Shown piece after piece: positions 6,907 to 15,181 of a stretch of 18,380 bases of DNA. How positions within the stretch are numbered: the stretch's first letter is position 1; every line of letters begins with the position of its first letter. A program made the translations under genes and the position numbers. The DNA is from Candidatus Cloacimonadota bacterium (GTDB lineage Bacteria > Cloacimonadota > Cloacimonadia > Cloacimonadales > Cloacimonadaceae): positions 1 through 18,380 of the forward strand of contig JALNYD010000025.1 of the NCBI GenBank assembly GCA_023230025.1, given 5' to 3'. The notes under the pieces were generated by a model. That model had not been told where the DNA came from. It did not search any database and was given only the letters and a program-made list of their open reading frames with translations.

Positions 6907-8499
6907 CTACCTCTCTTTCTTATGGCTATCAGCATAAATGAACATTTCGTCCAGAGTTTTAAAGCGATTGAACAGTGATACTGCTTCGAGTAGCTGTTTA
7001 TCCTGGGACACAGTTATCTTGTAAGCTTCCAGATCACCATGAACTTTTCTTACCAATTCGCTTTTGATGGTGTTTTCGATGTAAGCGCGGGAGCTATCCA
7101 GATCAGCCATTGTATAAGTGATATCCTGAGTTTTGGCATAGGTGAGGAAATCCTGCATGATCCGGTCAGTAATCTCAGGATTCTTTGAGATATTGTGGTT
7201 GTGATCGATCAGATAATCAACTGCAAAGTTGAAGAAGACGTTTTTGCGTCTGAGATCAGCAGAAAACAGGGTCAAAAAGTCATTTTCCACCACGATGTCA
7301 GGAGTAATGCCACCGCCACCGTAGACCTCACGGTTTTGAGAAGTGTAATAAACCTTATTGTGGTTTTCCTCATCCTCTTTACTCAATTCGTCTTCGCTGA
7401 CCTCTTGTCCTTTAAGTCTTTTATCATTGCTCATCTTGTGGATGCAGCGACCACTTTTGATGTAGTAGTAAGAAGTGGTAACCTTGATGCCATTGCCATT
7501 TGAAAGGGGCATCAATTGTTGCACACTGCCTTTACCAAAGGTATTTTTCCCTACCACAAGCCCTTTGTCCCAATCCTGGAGACTGCCGGCAAAGATCTCG
7601 GATGCAGATGCGGAAGCTTCATTTACCAGAACGATAATGGGATATTCCCTGGGCTTGGTGTTATAGCGAGTATAGAGAGCATCCTGGCGAGTGCGTCCCT
7701 TGGTTTCCACCACAAGCTTGTTTCCACCGATAAACTCGTTCACGGTATCCACTGCCTGATCCAGCAAGCCACCGGGATTGAAACGAAGATCCACGATCAA
7801 ACCGTTGATGCCTTCCTCTTCCAGAGATTGCAAAGCGCTACGTAGCTCGGTAACTGTGTTTTCATTGAACTGACTGATGCGCAGATAACCCACGCCATTA
7901 TCCATTTTAAAGCTGTAAGGAACGCTTTTGATCTTGATCACTTCGCGCACAATGGTAAAATCTATGGGGTTGGCGTTACCGGGACGAGATATGGTGATCA
8001 CAACCGTGGAACCGACATCCCCGCGCATATGTTTGATTGATTCATCCGTGCTAAAACCTACAATGCTTTTCCCATCTACCTTGATGATGCGATCTCCAGC
8101 TGTGATCCCCATGCGAAAAGCTGGAGTGCCTTCAATGGGAGAGACTACGGTTATATAATCCCCAATTTTGTCGATTTGGATACCGAGCCCGCCAAATGAG
8201 CCCTTGGTGCTGGTAGTGAAATCCTTGAATTCATCTGAAGTAAAATAGGTGGTATGAGGATCTGTGGACCCCAACATCCCTTTGATGGCTGCTTCAATCA
8301 GCTCTTCATCCGAAAGCTCGGTAACATAATTCTGCCGGAGTTTCATCAGGACTTCGCTGAAGATCTGTAGTTGATTGTATACGTTGCCGGATCCCGGTCT
8401 TCCCTGGGCAAAAGCGTTTGTGGCAATCAAGAGTAGTGTGGCGGTAAGTATCCACACTCCCATGATTGTGAACAGGGCTGTGCGTTGTTTCTGCTTCAT
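6907..8499 (-). CDS. ctpA: C-terminal processing peptidase, S41 family (CtpA/Prc type)
   Basis: A 530-residue envelope protease that trims or degrades periplasmic or cell-surface proteins. An N-terminal hydrophobic segment (about 9-31, ending NAFA) is a signal peptide or anchor. A PDZ domain (about 100-180, GLGIQIDKIGDYITVVSP onward) precedes the catalytic domain with the Ser-Lys dyad: Ser298 in NEASASASEI and Lys323 in NTFGKGSVQ. The RFNPGGLLD loop is at 239-247. The later SGRCIHK and VYGGGGITPDIV segments resemble the Bacteroidetes/FCB branch of the family. The ATG is preceded by TAGGAG with eight bases between. It lies 11 bases after tmk and six before the response regulator. The symbol denotes the family, not a proven orthologue. 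Confidence 0.95.
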   Translation of the reverse strand: MKQKQRTALFTIMGVWILTATLLLIATNAFAQGRPGSGNVYNQLQIFSEVLMKLRQNYVTELSDEELIEAAIKGMLGSTDPHTTYFTSDEFKDFTTSTKGSFGGLGIQIDKIGDYITVVSPIEGTPAFRMGITAGDRIIKVDGKSIVGFSTDESIKHMRGDVGSTVVITISRPGNANPIDFTIVREVIKIKSVPYSFKMDNGVGYLRISQFNENTVTELRSALQSLEEEGINGLIVDLRFNPGGLLDQAVDTVNEFIGGNKLVVETKGRTRQDALYTRYNTKPREYPIIVLVNEASASASEIFAGSLQDWDKGLVVGKNTFGKGSVQQLMPLSNGNGIKVTTSYYYIKSGRCIHKMSNDKRLKGQEVSEDELSKEDEENHNKVYYTSQNREVYGGGGITPDIVVENDFLTLFSADLRRKNVFFNFAVDYLIDHNHNISKNPEITDRIMQDFLTYAKTQDITYTMADLDSSRAYIENTIKSELVRKVHGDLEAYKITVSQDKQLLEAVSLFNRFKTLDEMFIYADSHKKER

Positions 8500-8510
8500 G
8501 CTATGTTCTC

Positions 8511-9122
8511 CTAACAGAATTTTAAAGCCCGAAGAATCTCTTGATGCAAGTCCTCCGGTGCTTTTGATCCATCAAGAACCAGATATCTGGATGCCTGTTT
8601 TTTGGCAATAAATAAAAACTGCTGCCTTACTTTTTGGTGGAAAGAGATATCTTCCAGCTCCAGGCGGTCCAGATTGCGCCCCTTGATCCGCTCCAATCCC
8701 TGTTCAACTGGAAGATCCAGCAAAATGGTGAGGTCAGGAACAGTGTGAAAGGTAGCATAAGCGGTTAGAGTATCAATGATCTCATCATCCAGATCCCGGG
8801 CTGCTCCCTGATAGGCATAGGTGCTATCATAGTAACGGTCACAAATCACAATCTTTCCTGCTTCAAGAGCAGGAATGATCAATTCTCCGGTGTGCTGGCA
8901 ACGCGACGCGTTATAGAGCAAGAGCTCGGTTTCGGGAAGCATTTCCCGGCAGGCAGGATCCAACAAAATCCTGCGGATGGCTTCGGCAATCGGAGTACCA
9001 CCTGGTTCCCGGGTTTTGAGATAAGGGATTTCCTGGCCTTGCAGAAACGCTTCCAAAAGCCGCACCTGTGTGCTTTTCCCGCAGCCTTCAATGCCTTCGA
9101 ATGTGATAAATTTGCCTCGCAT
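8511..9122 (-). CDS. tmk: Thymidylate kinase
   Basis: It phosphorylates dTMP to dTDP with ATP for dTTP synthesis. The 203-residue protein has all family marks: P-loop FEGIEGCGKSTQ (8-19), the dTMP-binding REPGGTP (38-44), LLLYNASRCQH (67-77) and the CDRYYDSTYAYQG signature (94-106). The lid region near 142-153 (LERIKGRNLDRLE) lacks an obvious extra arginine block in the P-loop; the P-loop residue after GIEG is Cys rather than Arg, pointing to the type II arrangement with lid arginines. The start is supported by GTGAGG four bases before the ATG. It sits 13 bases after nadB and 11 before ctpA within the operon. Confidence 0.97.
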   Translation of the reverse strand: MRGKFITFEGIEGCGKSTQVRLLEAFLQGQEIPYLKTREPGGTPIAEAIRRILLDPACREMLPETELLLYNASRCQHTGELIIPALEAGKIVICDRYYDSTYAYQGAARDLDDEIIDTLTAYATFHTVPDLTILLDLPVEQGLERIKGRNLDRLELEDISFHQKVRQQFLFIAKKQASRYLVLDGSKAPEDLHQEILRALKFC

Positions 9123-9135
9123 ATCGCCTCACTGG

Positions 9136-10737
9136 TTACAGAATTGTATCGTGCAGATAATGCAGATCATCCCGTGAAGGATTATCAATCAGATAGTGTG
9201 CACCCCGGCTTTCCTTCCTTGAAAGGGCACTACGGATTACCGATGCGGCGATCACTGCCATATTTCGGGTTTCAACTACTTCACGGCGGACAGCATTATG
9301 CTGATAGAAGTTATTAATCTCGTTGTAGATGTTTTCCATGCGGGATAGAGCATACTTCAGCAAGCGCCGGGAACGTCTGATCCCCACATAGCCTTGCATA
9401 ATGGTGCCGATGATTTCCCGGTTATGGCTGATAATCACCCATTCATTCTCGTTAAAATCTCCCATAGTACGCCAGGACGGTATTTTTGGGAATTCCACAT
9501 ATTCATCCATGCTGGGATGATTTGCAGCGTTATAGGCTACCACCAGGGCTTCCAGAAGCGAGTTTGAAGCCAGACGGTTGGCTCCATGCAGGCCTGTACA
9601 CGCCACTTCTCCAGCAGCAAAGAGATTACGGATATCGGTTCTGCCGTCAATCGTGGAAATCACTCCTCCACAGAAATAATGCGCTGCCGGAGCCACTGGT
9701 ATGGGTTCAACAGTGAAATCAATGCCGCGTTCCTGCAGCCGGTTATCAATATAAGGAAAGTGCTTTTTTAGCTGCTCCTTGGGGACTTTGGTGGCATCCA
9801 GCCAGCAAAACTTCTCCCCCCTGCGCTTCAGTTCGCTGTCAATAGCCCGGGAAACGATATCACGAGGTGCTAAACTGCTTTGGGGATGATAATTTTCCAT
9901 AAAGGAACTGCCGTCAATCAACCGTAATTGTGCACCTTCACCCCGCAGAGCTTCTGAGATCAGGAAGGTTTCTCCCTCCGGACTCCAGAAGGCAGTAGGG
10001 TGAAATTGTACAAACTCCATATTGGCAAGTCTTGCTCCAGCCAGTCTGGCCATTGCCATTCCATCGCCTGTGGAAACATCCGGGTTTGTATTGTGGCTAT
10101 AGATCTGAGCAGCTCCACCCGTTGCCAGCATGGTTTTACGAGCTTTGAACACGTCTACCAGATTGCTGGCAGAATCCAATACATAAGCCCCCCAGCACGA
10201 TACTCCCGGAATGAAGCCATCATCATTTGTTACATGGTGCTGGGTGATCAAATCCACCGCTATCCGGTGTTCGTAGATATCAATGGCCTTGTTTGCAATG
10301 CACTGCTGGATCAGAGCGTCCAGAATCTGATGACCTGTACTATCAGCAGCATAGGCCACCCGGCGATGCGTATGCCCACCCTCCATAGTGAGAGAGAGGT
10401 TTTCCAGCCTGCGGTCATAGCTATCATCGCGACGGGTAAAATCTGTGCCAAGATCCACCAGGTACTGGATCAACTTTGGCCCCTGTTCAATGATCTGGCG
10501 GATCACTTGCTTCTTGCCCAGTTCAGCTCCGGCATTGAAAGTATCCTCAATGTGTTCTGCAAAGGTATCTCCAGCATCCAGAACAGCGGCAATTCCGCCC
10601 TGGGCGTACTCCGTGTTACAATCATTGAGGTTACGTTTGGTAACTACAGCAACCTTGCCTTTCGTAGCAGCCTGCAGGGCAAAAACCAGGCCAGCTATTC
10701 CGCTGCCTAAAACCAGGTAATCATATTCGTATGTCAT
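9136..10737 (-). CDS. nadB: L-aspartate oxidase (quinolinate/NAD biosynthesis)
   Basis: It oxidises L-aspartate to iminoaspartate with FAD, the first step of de novo NAD synthesis; quinolinate synthase NadA would use the product but is not in the window. In the 533 residues I see the FAD dinucleotide fold GSGIAG (11-16), TEYAQGGIAA (42-51), Glu119 in EGGHTHRR, FVQFHPTAF (242-250), RGEGAQLR (265-272), APRDIVSRAI (290-299), HYFCGGV (353-359) and the C-terminal FAD loop GEVACTGLHGANRLASNSLL. The EGGHTHRR and APRD motifs separate it from succinate dehydrogenase flavoproteins. Its ATG overlaps the rimI-like stop by four bases (ATGA), with AAGG seven bases upstream. Confidence 0.96.
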   Translation of the reverse strand: MTYEYDYLVLGSGIAGLVFALQAATKGKVAVVTKRNLNDCNTEYAQGGIAAVLDAGDTFAEHIEDTFNAGAELGKKQVIRQIIEQGPKLIQYLVDLGTDFTRRDDSYDRRLENLSLTMEGGHTHRRVAYAADSTGHQILDALIQQCIANKAIDIYEHRIAVDLITQHHVTNDDGFIPGVSCWGAYVLDSASNLVDVFKARKTMLATGGAAQIYSHNTNPDVSTGDGMAMARLAGARLANMEFVQFHPTAFWSPEGETFLISEALRGEGAQLRLIDGSSFMENYHPQSSLAPRDIVSRAIDSELKRRGEKFCWLDATKVPKEQLKKHFPYIDNRLQERGIDFTVEPIPVAPAAHYFCGGVISTIDGRTDIRNLFAAGEVACTGLHGANRLASNSLLEALVVAYNAANHPSMDEYVEFPKIPSWRTMGDFNENEWVIISHNREIIGTIMQGYVGIRRSRRLLKYALSRMENIYNEINNFYQHNAVRREVVETRNMAVIAASVIRSALSRKESRGAHYLIDNPSRDDLHYLHDTIL

Positions 10738-11183
10738 TCTTCATCCTTAATGGGGATTTGCACACCCATCACGATGGCATCCTCGGGTGGTGTATGGTAG
10801 TAGTTCTTACGATAGCCCAAAGTCTGAAAACCCATCAGGTGATAAAGGGCAATCGCCTTGAAATTGGACTTTCGCACATCCAGATAGAAATACTGGACTC
10901 CGCAATTGATCAAGAACTGCATGCTTTTATGTAGCAGATACTTGCCATAATCTTCCCCTTGGTAAGAGGGGTCGATTGCAAAATTGATAATCACTGCCTC
11001 ATCTGCAGCAGTGTGGTAGAAAATGTATCCGATCAGCTTTTGCTCCATGAACAAAACCCAGGAGTTTCGGCACAGAAAGTCCGTGAAAGCTTCTTTGGGC
11101 CAGGGGTCAACGAAAGCGCGTCCCTCGATCTCACAGATAGCCGGAAAGTCTGATTCCTGAACTGGCCGGATATCGAGCTTCAT
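10734..11183 (-). CDS. GNAT-family N-acetyltransferase, RimI-like
   Basis: A 149-residue GNAT protein. RimI acetylates the N-terminal alanine of ribosomal protein S18. Resemblance to RimI includes IEGRAFVDPWPKEAF near the N-terminus, INFAIDPSYQG before the cofactor loop, LDVRKSNFKAIALYHLMGF, and RKNYYHTPPEDAIVM near the end. The acetyl-CoA loop reads QGEDYGK where the family usually has Q/R-x-x-G-x-G/A, so the first loop glycine is Asp. A weak ribosome site (AGG, five bases) precedes the ATG, six bases after argS. It overlaps nadB by four bases. The neighbours argS and rsfS are also translation genes. It could be another GNAT enzyme with a different protein target, so I leave the symbol empty. 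Confidence 0.82.
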   Translation of the reverse strand: MKLDIRPVQESDFPAICEIEGRAFVDPWPKEAFTDFLCRNSWVLFMEQKLIGYIFYHTAADEAVIINFAIDPSYQGEDYGKYLLHKSMQFLINCGVQYFYLDVRKSNFKAIALYHLMGFQTLGYRKNYYHTPPEDAIVMGVQIPIKDEE

Positions 11184-11189
11184 TGCTGC

Positions 11190-12842
11190 CTACATCTTCT
11201 CTGGTGCCGATATCCCCATCAGGTCAAACACAATCGCCATCACTGTCTTGGTGCTTTCCAACAGCATCAGTCTGGCCTGAGAGAGTTCCTTGGATTTGGG
11301 GCTCACGATCTGATACTTCGCGTAATAGCGGTGAATCATGGCAGAGAGATCTTCCAGATATGTGGCAAGACGATGAGGTTCCCTATGCACGGCAATCAGG
11401 GTCAGCAACTCAGGCAGATCGGCGAGTTTCTGGATTATTGCCAGTTCTTCGGTCTTATTCAGCTTTTGCACAAGTTCCTTTTTAAAGCTCTTGGGCCACA
11501 CTTTATCCTTGCGGGCTTTCTTGATAATGCTGCAGATACGGGCATGGGCATACTGGCAGTAATATACGGGGTTCTCATTGTTCTGCTTCAGTGCCAGCTC
11601 CAGATCAAAGTTCAGATGCGCATTGGCTTTTCTGGCAATGAAGAAATAACGGGCAGCATCTTTGCCAACTTCATTGATCAGATCGTCCATAGTTACGATC
11701 TTGCCTGCGCGCTTGCTCATCTTTACCCGTTCTCCGCTTTCAAAGAGGTTTACCTGCTGCAGGAAGATGATTTCCAGCATACTATCATCATAACCCATAG
11801 CTTTAAAAGCAGCTTTGATGCGGGGCACATAACCATGATGATCAGGGCCAAAAACATCTATCAGGGTGGTAAATCCCCGCTGGATCTTGGTAAGATGATA
11901 TGCCAGATCTGGAACAAAATACGTGATAGACCCATCGGATTTCATCAGAACTCTATCCTTATCATCGCCATATTTACTGGAAGCAAACCAGATTGCATCT
12001 TCTTTCTCGAAAGTACAGTCCGCTTCCGTAAGATAGGAAAGCACTTCCTCCACAACGCCTTCAGCGCGCAAAGTCTTCTCCGAAACCCAGCCCTCAAATA
12101 CCACTTCAAAGCGTTCAAGGGACGTTTTCTGCATCTCCAGAAGTTCATTCAATGCAAATTCCTTCAAGTGTTCGATGCGATCCTTTTCGGTCATCATAAA
12201 CACCCTTACGCCCTCTGCTGCATTCAATTTCTGTGCCAGATGCTTCACGTATTCGCCATGATAAGCTTCATAAGGAAATTCACCAATGTTATCGCCTTGC
12301 AGTTCCCGCAAGCGCAACTCCAGGGATTCTGCCAGAATATCCACCTGATTACCGGCATCATTGATGTAGAACTCACGAGTGGGAGCATAACCCACGCGTT
12401 TCATCACCCGGTAGAGAGTATCGCCAAATGCCGCAGCTCGGGCATTTACAATGTTTAAGGGACCCGTGGGATTTGCCGATACAAACTCCAGCAAAACCTT
12501 TTCTCCCTGCCCAAAATCTTGCTCGGAAAAACTGGAACCAGTTCCCCTGATATCCCAAAAGATTCGTTGAAAAAACGCTGGAGAGAGATAGAAATTGATA
12601 AAACCAGGGCCAGCAAGTTCCACCTTCTTGTAATCCTTATTCTTCTTGAGCTCTTTGATCAGAATATCCGCCAAGGCTTTGGGCGATTTCTTGTTCTCTT
12701 TGGCCAGAATCATTGCGCAGTTTGTGGAGTAATCCCCATGTTCAGTGTTGTTGGGAGTCTCCACTGAAAACTCTTTTTCAAAGCTCAACTCCAGGCGCTC
12801 AAGGCATTCGGTGATATGAGTATGGATGATTTCCTTGATCAT
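11190..12842 (-). CDS. argS: Arginyl-tRNA synthetase
   Basis: This class I enzyme charges tRNA-Arg with arginine. The 550-residue protein has the N-terminal Add1 domain (about 1-85), the EFVSANPTGPL segment (119-129) leading into the first signature, NDAGNQ (161-166), the FGPDHHGYVPRIKAA block (331-345), the second signature KMSKR (374-378) and the DALR-type anticodon-binding domain (ending near GISAPEKM). The first signature, normally HxGH, reads NIVN at 130-133; the codons AAC ATT GTA AAT are clear. The rest of the site looks intact and this is the only copy in view. Its ATG overlaps the rsfS stop by four bases, with GAGG upstream. Confidence 0.96.
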   Translation of the reverse strand: MIKEIIHTHITECLERLELSFEKEFSVETPNNTEHGDYSTNCAMILAKENKKSPKALADILIKELKKNKDYKKVELAGPGFINFYLSPAFFQRIFWDIRGTGSSFSEQDFGQGEKVLLEFVSANPTGPLNIVNARAAAFGDTLYRVMKRVGYAPTREFYINDAGNQVDILAESLELRLRELQGDNIGEFPYEAYHGEYVKHLAQKLNAAEGVRVFMMTEKDRIEHLKEFALNELLEMQKTSLERFEVVFEGWVSEKTLRAEGVVEEVLSYLTEADCTFEKEDAIWFASSKYGDDKDRVLMKSDGSITYFVPDLAYHLTKIQRGFTTLIDVFGPDHHGYVPRIKAAFKAMGYDDSMLEIIFLQQVNLFESGERVKMSKRAGKIVTMDDLINEVGKDAARYFFIARKANAHLNFDLELALKQNNENPVYYCQYAHARICSIIKKARKDKVWPKSFKKELVQKLNKTEELAIIQKLADLPELLTLIAVHREPHRLATYLEDLSAMIHRYYAKYQIVSPKSKELSQARLMLLESTKTVMAIVFDLMGISAPEKM

Positions 12843-13228
12843 TGTTTGTCCTCGTCAGGATTTCTTGTTTTAACTTTCTCAAACAGGTCGTCTATCTTGT
12901 AATAATCCCTGGTTTGCGGTAAAAAGATATGCACGATCACATCTCCCAGATCAATCAGGATCCACTGTGCGTTCTCCACGCCCTCTTTGCTAAGCACACT
13001 CAGGTGGTTTTCCTTGGCCATGTCAATCAGATGACTGGCAATGGCTTTGTTGTGCAAATCCGCATTACCTTCGCAGACCACGATTACATCTGTGTAATCC
13101 GTTTTCCCTTGAACTTCGTAGCTGCGGATGTTCTCGGCTTTTTTCTCCTTGAGCCATTCGATGATGGCCTGGTATTTGATATTGTCCTGCAATATCTCCT
13201 CCACTATGTCATTTGATGTAGGTTTCAT
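12839..13228 (-). CDS. rsfS: Ribosome silencing factor RsfS (Iojap family)
   Basis: RsfS binds ribosomal protein L14 and blocks subunit joining when nutrients are scarce. I choose the ATG at 13228, giving 129 residues; the longer frame back to 13261 opens only with GTG and adds 11 unconserved residues inside the preceding gene. Family features are DVIVVCEGNADLHNKAIASH in the middle and the signature ENAQWILIDLGDVIVHIF followed by RDYYKIDDLF. The start lies 20 bases inside the LytR_C-domain gene, and the end overlaps argS by four bases, so translation is probably coupled on both sides. The ribosome site is weak (CGGGATT before ATG). Confidence 0.93.
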   Translation of the reverse strand: MKPTSNDIVEEILQDNIKYQAIIEWLKEKKAENIRSYEVQGKTDYTDVIVVCEGNADLHNKAIASHLIDMAKENHLSVLSKEGVENAQWILIDLGDVIVHIFLPQTRDYYKIDDLFEKVKTRNPDEDKQ

Positions 13229-13670
13229 AATCCCGTCCCACAATGATATCAAACTCAGCACTGTGGAACTCGTTCATTGCGCTTGTCCAGCGCTGAATCC
13301 CGGTCATTTTTTGCAATCTTTCCAAATCTTGTTTATCGCCCTTACGCATCACGATAATGGATTTGTCATATATTGGTCGAGGAGTATCTCCCAAACTAAC
13401 TACTTCGATATTTTTGTGCGACATCGCGGCTGCAAACTCTGAAGCCAGCTGTTCATAACCGCAGCCATTCAGGATCACCACCTTGATCGCTGGCAATTGG
13501 TCCTCGCTATATCCATCACTGGCTGTCTTCCTGTTTATTGAGCGATAGTACAAGCCTACCGCCAAAGCAACTATAACAACCGCAAGGATTAAGAACCAAC
13601 TGCCCCGCTTTGAAGACCACTTTTTCCCAGAGGGCTTTGTTGTCAAATCTATCTGTTCATCCATTGTCAT
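13209..13670 (-). CDS. Membrane-anchored LytR_C-domain protein
   Basis: A 153-residue protein with a basic N-terminus (KKWSSKRGS), one transmembrane helix (about 25-41) and an extracytoplasmic LytR_C domain (about 62-148): VVILNGCGYEQLASEFAAAM, then the DTPRPIYDKSIIVMRKGD strand-turn and the closing FDIIVGRDY. In LCP proteins this domain follows the glycopolymer-transferring catalytic domain, but here it stands alone. Stand-alone versions are known but I know no settled function. The first of two possible ATGs (13670) has AGGG six bases before it and lies 14 bases inside the HIT gene; the C-terminus overlaps rsfS by 20 bases. Envelope role is inferred from topology only. Confidence 0.8.
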   Translation of the reverse strand: MTMDEQIDLTTKPSGKKWSSKRGSWFLILAVVIVALAVGLYYRSINRKTASDGYSEDQLPAIKVVILNGCGYEQLASEFAAAMSHKNIEVVSLGDTPRPIYDKSIIVMRKGDKQDLERLQKMTGIQRWTSAMNEFHSAEFDIIVGRDYETYIK

Positions 13671-14160
13671 TCATCACCCTTAGAATTGCATCCCTCAGCT
13701 TGTTAAATGTACTCTCAAAGGCCTCTGGGATTACCCGTTCTCCCCCAATTACACTCATGAAATTGCTATCCGCATTCCAGCGCGGTACCATATGGATGTG
13801 CACATGCTCGGCAATCCCAGCTCCCGCCGCACTGCCCAGATTGATTCCAATATTGATCCCCTCTGGATGATAGGCAAGTTTAAAGGCTTTTTCACATACT
13901 CGGATCAGCTCTGTTACTTCCTGCCAGGTCTGCAAATCAAGATCATTCAATGCACTTTTATGCACATAGGGCACGATCATCAGATGACCATTATTGTAGG
14001 GATAACGGTTCAACATGATATAGCTGAACTTCGCCCGATACACGATCAGGTTTTCCTGATCCTGCTGGCTGGCCATAGCCCGGCACATCACGCAATCATC
14101 GGGTTTTTCACCCAGGATGTAATCTATCCGCCAAGGCGAATACAGATATTTCTTAGTCAT
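13657..14160 (-). CDS. HIT-family nucleotide hydrolase/phosphorylase
   Basis: A 167-residue cytoplasmic HIT-superfamily protein. It has YLYSPWRIDYI near the start (like the APWR...YI start of the Ap4A phosphorylase-like HIT group), a CVMC pair (23-26), FSYIMLNRYPYNNGHLMIVP (45-64) and the histidine triad HVHIHMVPRW (119-128) with catalytic His121 expected in the middle. Such enzymes split dinucleoside polyphosphates or nucleotide phosphoramidates; the substrate here is not known. I choose the ATG at 14160, with AAGAGG three bases upstream, because conservation begins just after it; an ATG at 14172 is also possible. It overlaps the GlmU-like gene by eight bases and the next gene by 14. Confidence 0.9.
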   Translation of the reverse strand: MTKKYLYSPWRIDYILGEKPDDCVMCRAMASQQDQENLIVYRAKFSYIMLNRYPYNNGHLMIVPYVHKSALNDLDLQTWQEVTELIRVCEKAFKLAYHPEGINIGINLGSAAGAGIAEHVHIHMVPRWNADSNFMSVIGGERVIPEAFESTFNKLRDAILRVMNDNG

Positions 14161-15181
14161 AATCCTCTTCATCAATCACTTTACTGGCAAAATCCAGGAT
14201 TTCCCGATGTTTGATGTAGCTGTCGATCACCACATTGTGTCCCATTAAGATACTGTGATCGCTGATAATCGAGTGTTCCACGTAGCAATTGGGACCCAAT
14301 TCCACACCTTCACTGATCGTGGTTTTACCCTTCAAGACGCAGCCCTGTCCGATCTCCACATCTGCTTCGATGATCACATCATCGCCGATATAGATCGTTG
14401 CTGGATTATGCATCATAACCCCGTTGTTCAGCCATTTTTTGCGAATCTTATCTACATACACATCTTCCAGATAGGCAAGCTGTTCCTGGGAGTTTACTCC
14501 GGATACCTCCATCAAGTCTTCCAGAATCAGGTTTGCCACTCTCTCCCCCGCCTGGTAGAGAATGCTAAGAGTATCGGTGAGATAATACTCCTTCTGTTCG
14601 TTGTCATTTTTGATCTGGGCAAGAGCTTCAAAGAGCCTGGCTTTATTGAAACAATAGATACCGGTATTAAACTCACCGATTTTACGTTGCTCCTGAGAGG
14701 CATCTTTATATTCCACAATCCCACAGATGTTTCCTTTATCGTCGCGCAGCATCCTGCCATATTTCCCGGCATCGTCCAGAACTGCAGTTAAAACTGTTGC
14801 AGCAGCTCCACTATTATGATGCTCCTGATACAGCTTGCCCACAGTCTCCTTGCTCAATAGTGGGACGTCCCCACACAAAATCAGCACATCCCCCTCAAAG
14901 CCTTTCAAGCTGTCTTCGGCCATTTGTACAGCATGCCCGGTGCCCAGTTGCTCCTTCTGTTCCACAAAGCATAACCGATCGTCTTCATTCAGGCATGATA
15001 TCACTGTATCCTTTTTCCAACCCACAACCACTGCTACTTTTTCACAATCCAGAGCCAGGGCTGTATCGATTACTCTCTGAACCATCGGTTTATCGGCAAG
15101 GGGAAAGGTAACTTTGGCACGCTCAGATTTCATCCGGGTACCCTTACCAGCAGCAAGAACTATCGCTGCAAGTGTATTCAT
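14153..15181 (-). CDS. GlmU-like UDP-N-acetylglucosamine pyrophosphorylase lacking acetyltransferase domain
   Basis: The N-terminal 230 residues match the GlmU uridylyltransferase that makes UDP-GlcNAc from UTP and GlcNAc-1-phosphate: LAAGKGTRMKSERAKV (9-24), EQLGTGHAVQ (77-86), CGDVPLL (103-109), YKDASQEQ, EFNTGIYCF and EYYLTDTL. A short left-handed helix follows (about 255-325, e.g. NPATIYIGDDVIIEADVEIG). The protein stops at 342 residues, whereas full GlmU is about 450-460 and carries the glucosamine-1-phosphate acetyltransferase site in the missing part. There is no sign of a frameshift: the stop is followed directly by a well-formed HIT gene. It starts with a strong GGAGGAG and overlaps folK by four bases. 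A related sugar-phosphate substrate cannot be excluded. Confidence 0.88.
   Translation of the reverse strand: MNTLAAIVLAAGKGTRMKSERAKVTFPLADKPMVQRVIDTALALDCEKVAVVVGWKKDTVISCLNEDDRLCFVEQKEQLGTGHAVQMAEDSLKGFEGDVLILCGDVPLLSKETVGKLYQEHHNSGAAATVLTAVLDDAGKYGRMLRDDKGNICGIVEYKDASQEQRKIGEFNTGIYCFNKARLFEALAQIKNDNEQKEYYLTDTLSILYQAGERVANLILEDLMEVSGVNSQEQLAYLEDVYVDKIRKKWLNNGVMMHNPATIYIGDDVIIEADVEIGQGCVLKGKTTISEGVELGPNCYVEHSIISDHSILMGHNVVIDSYIKHREILDFASKVIDEEDYD

Noticed and set aside
11331..12458. Long plus-strand open frame of 375 codons
   Set aside because: It lies wholly antisense to argS, whose motifs are clear, and its translation shows no recognisable domain; it is a codon-bias shadow.
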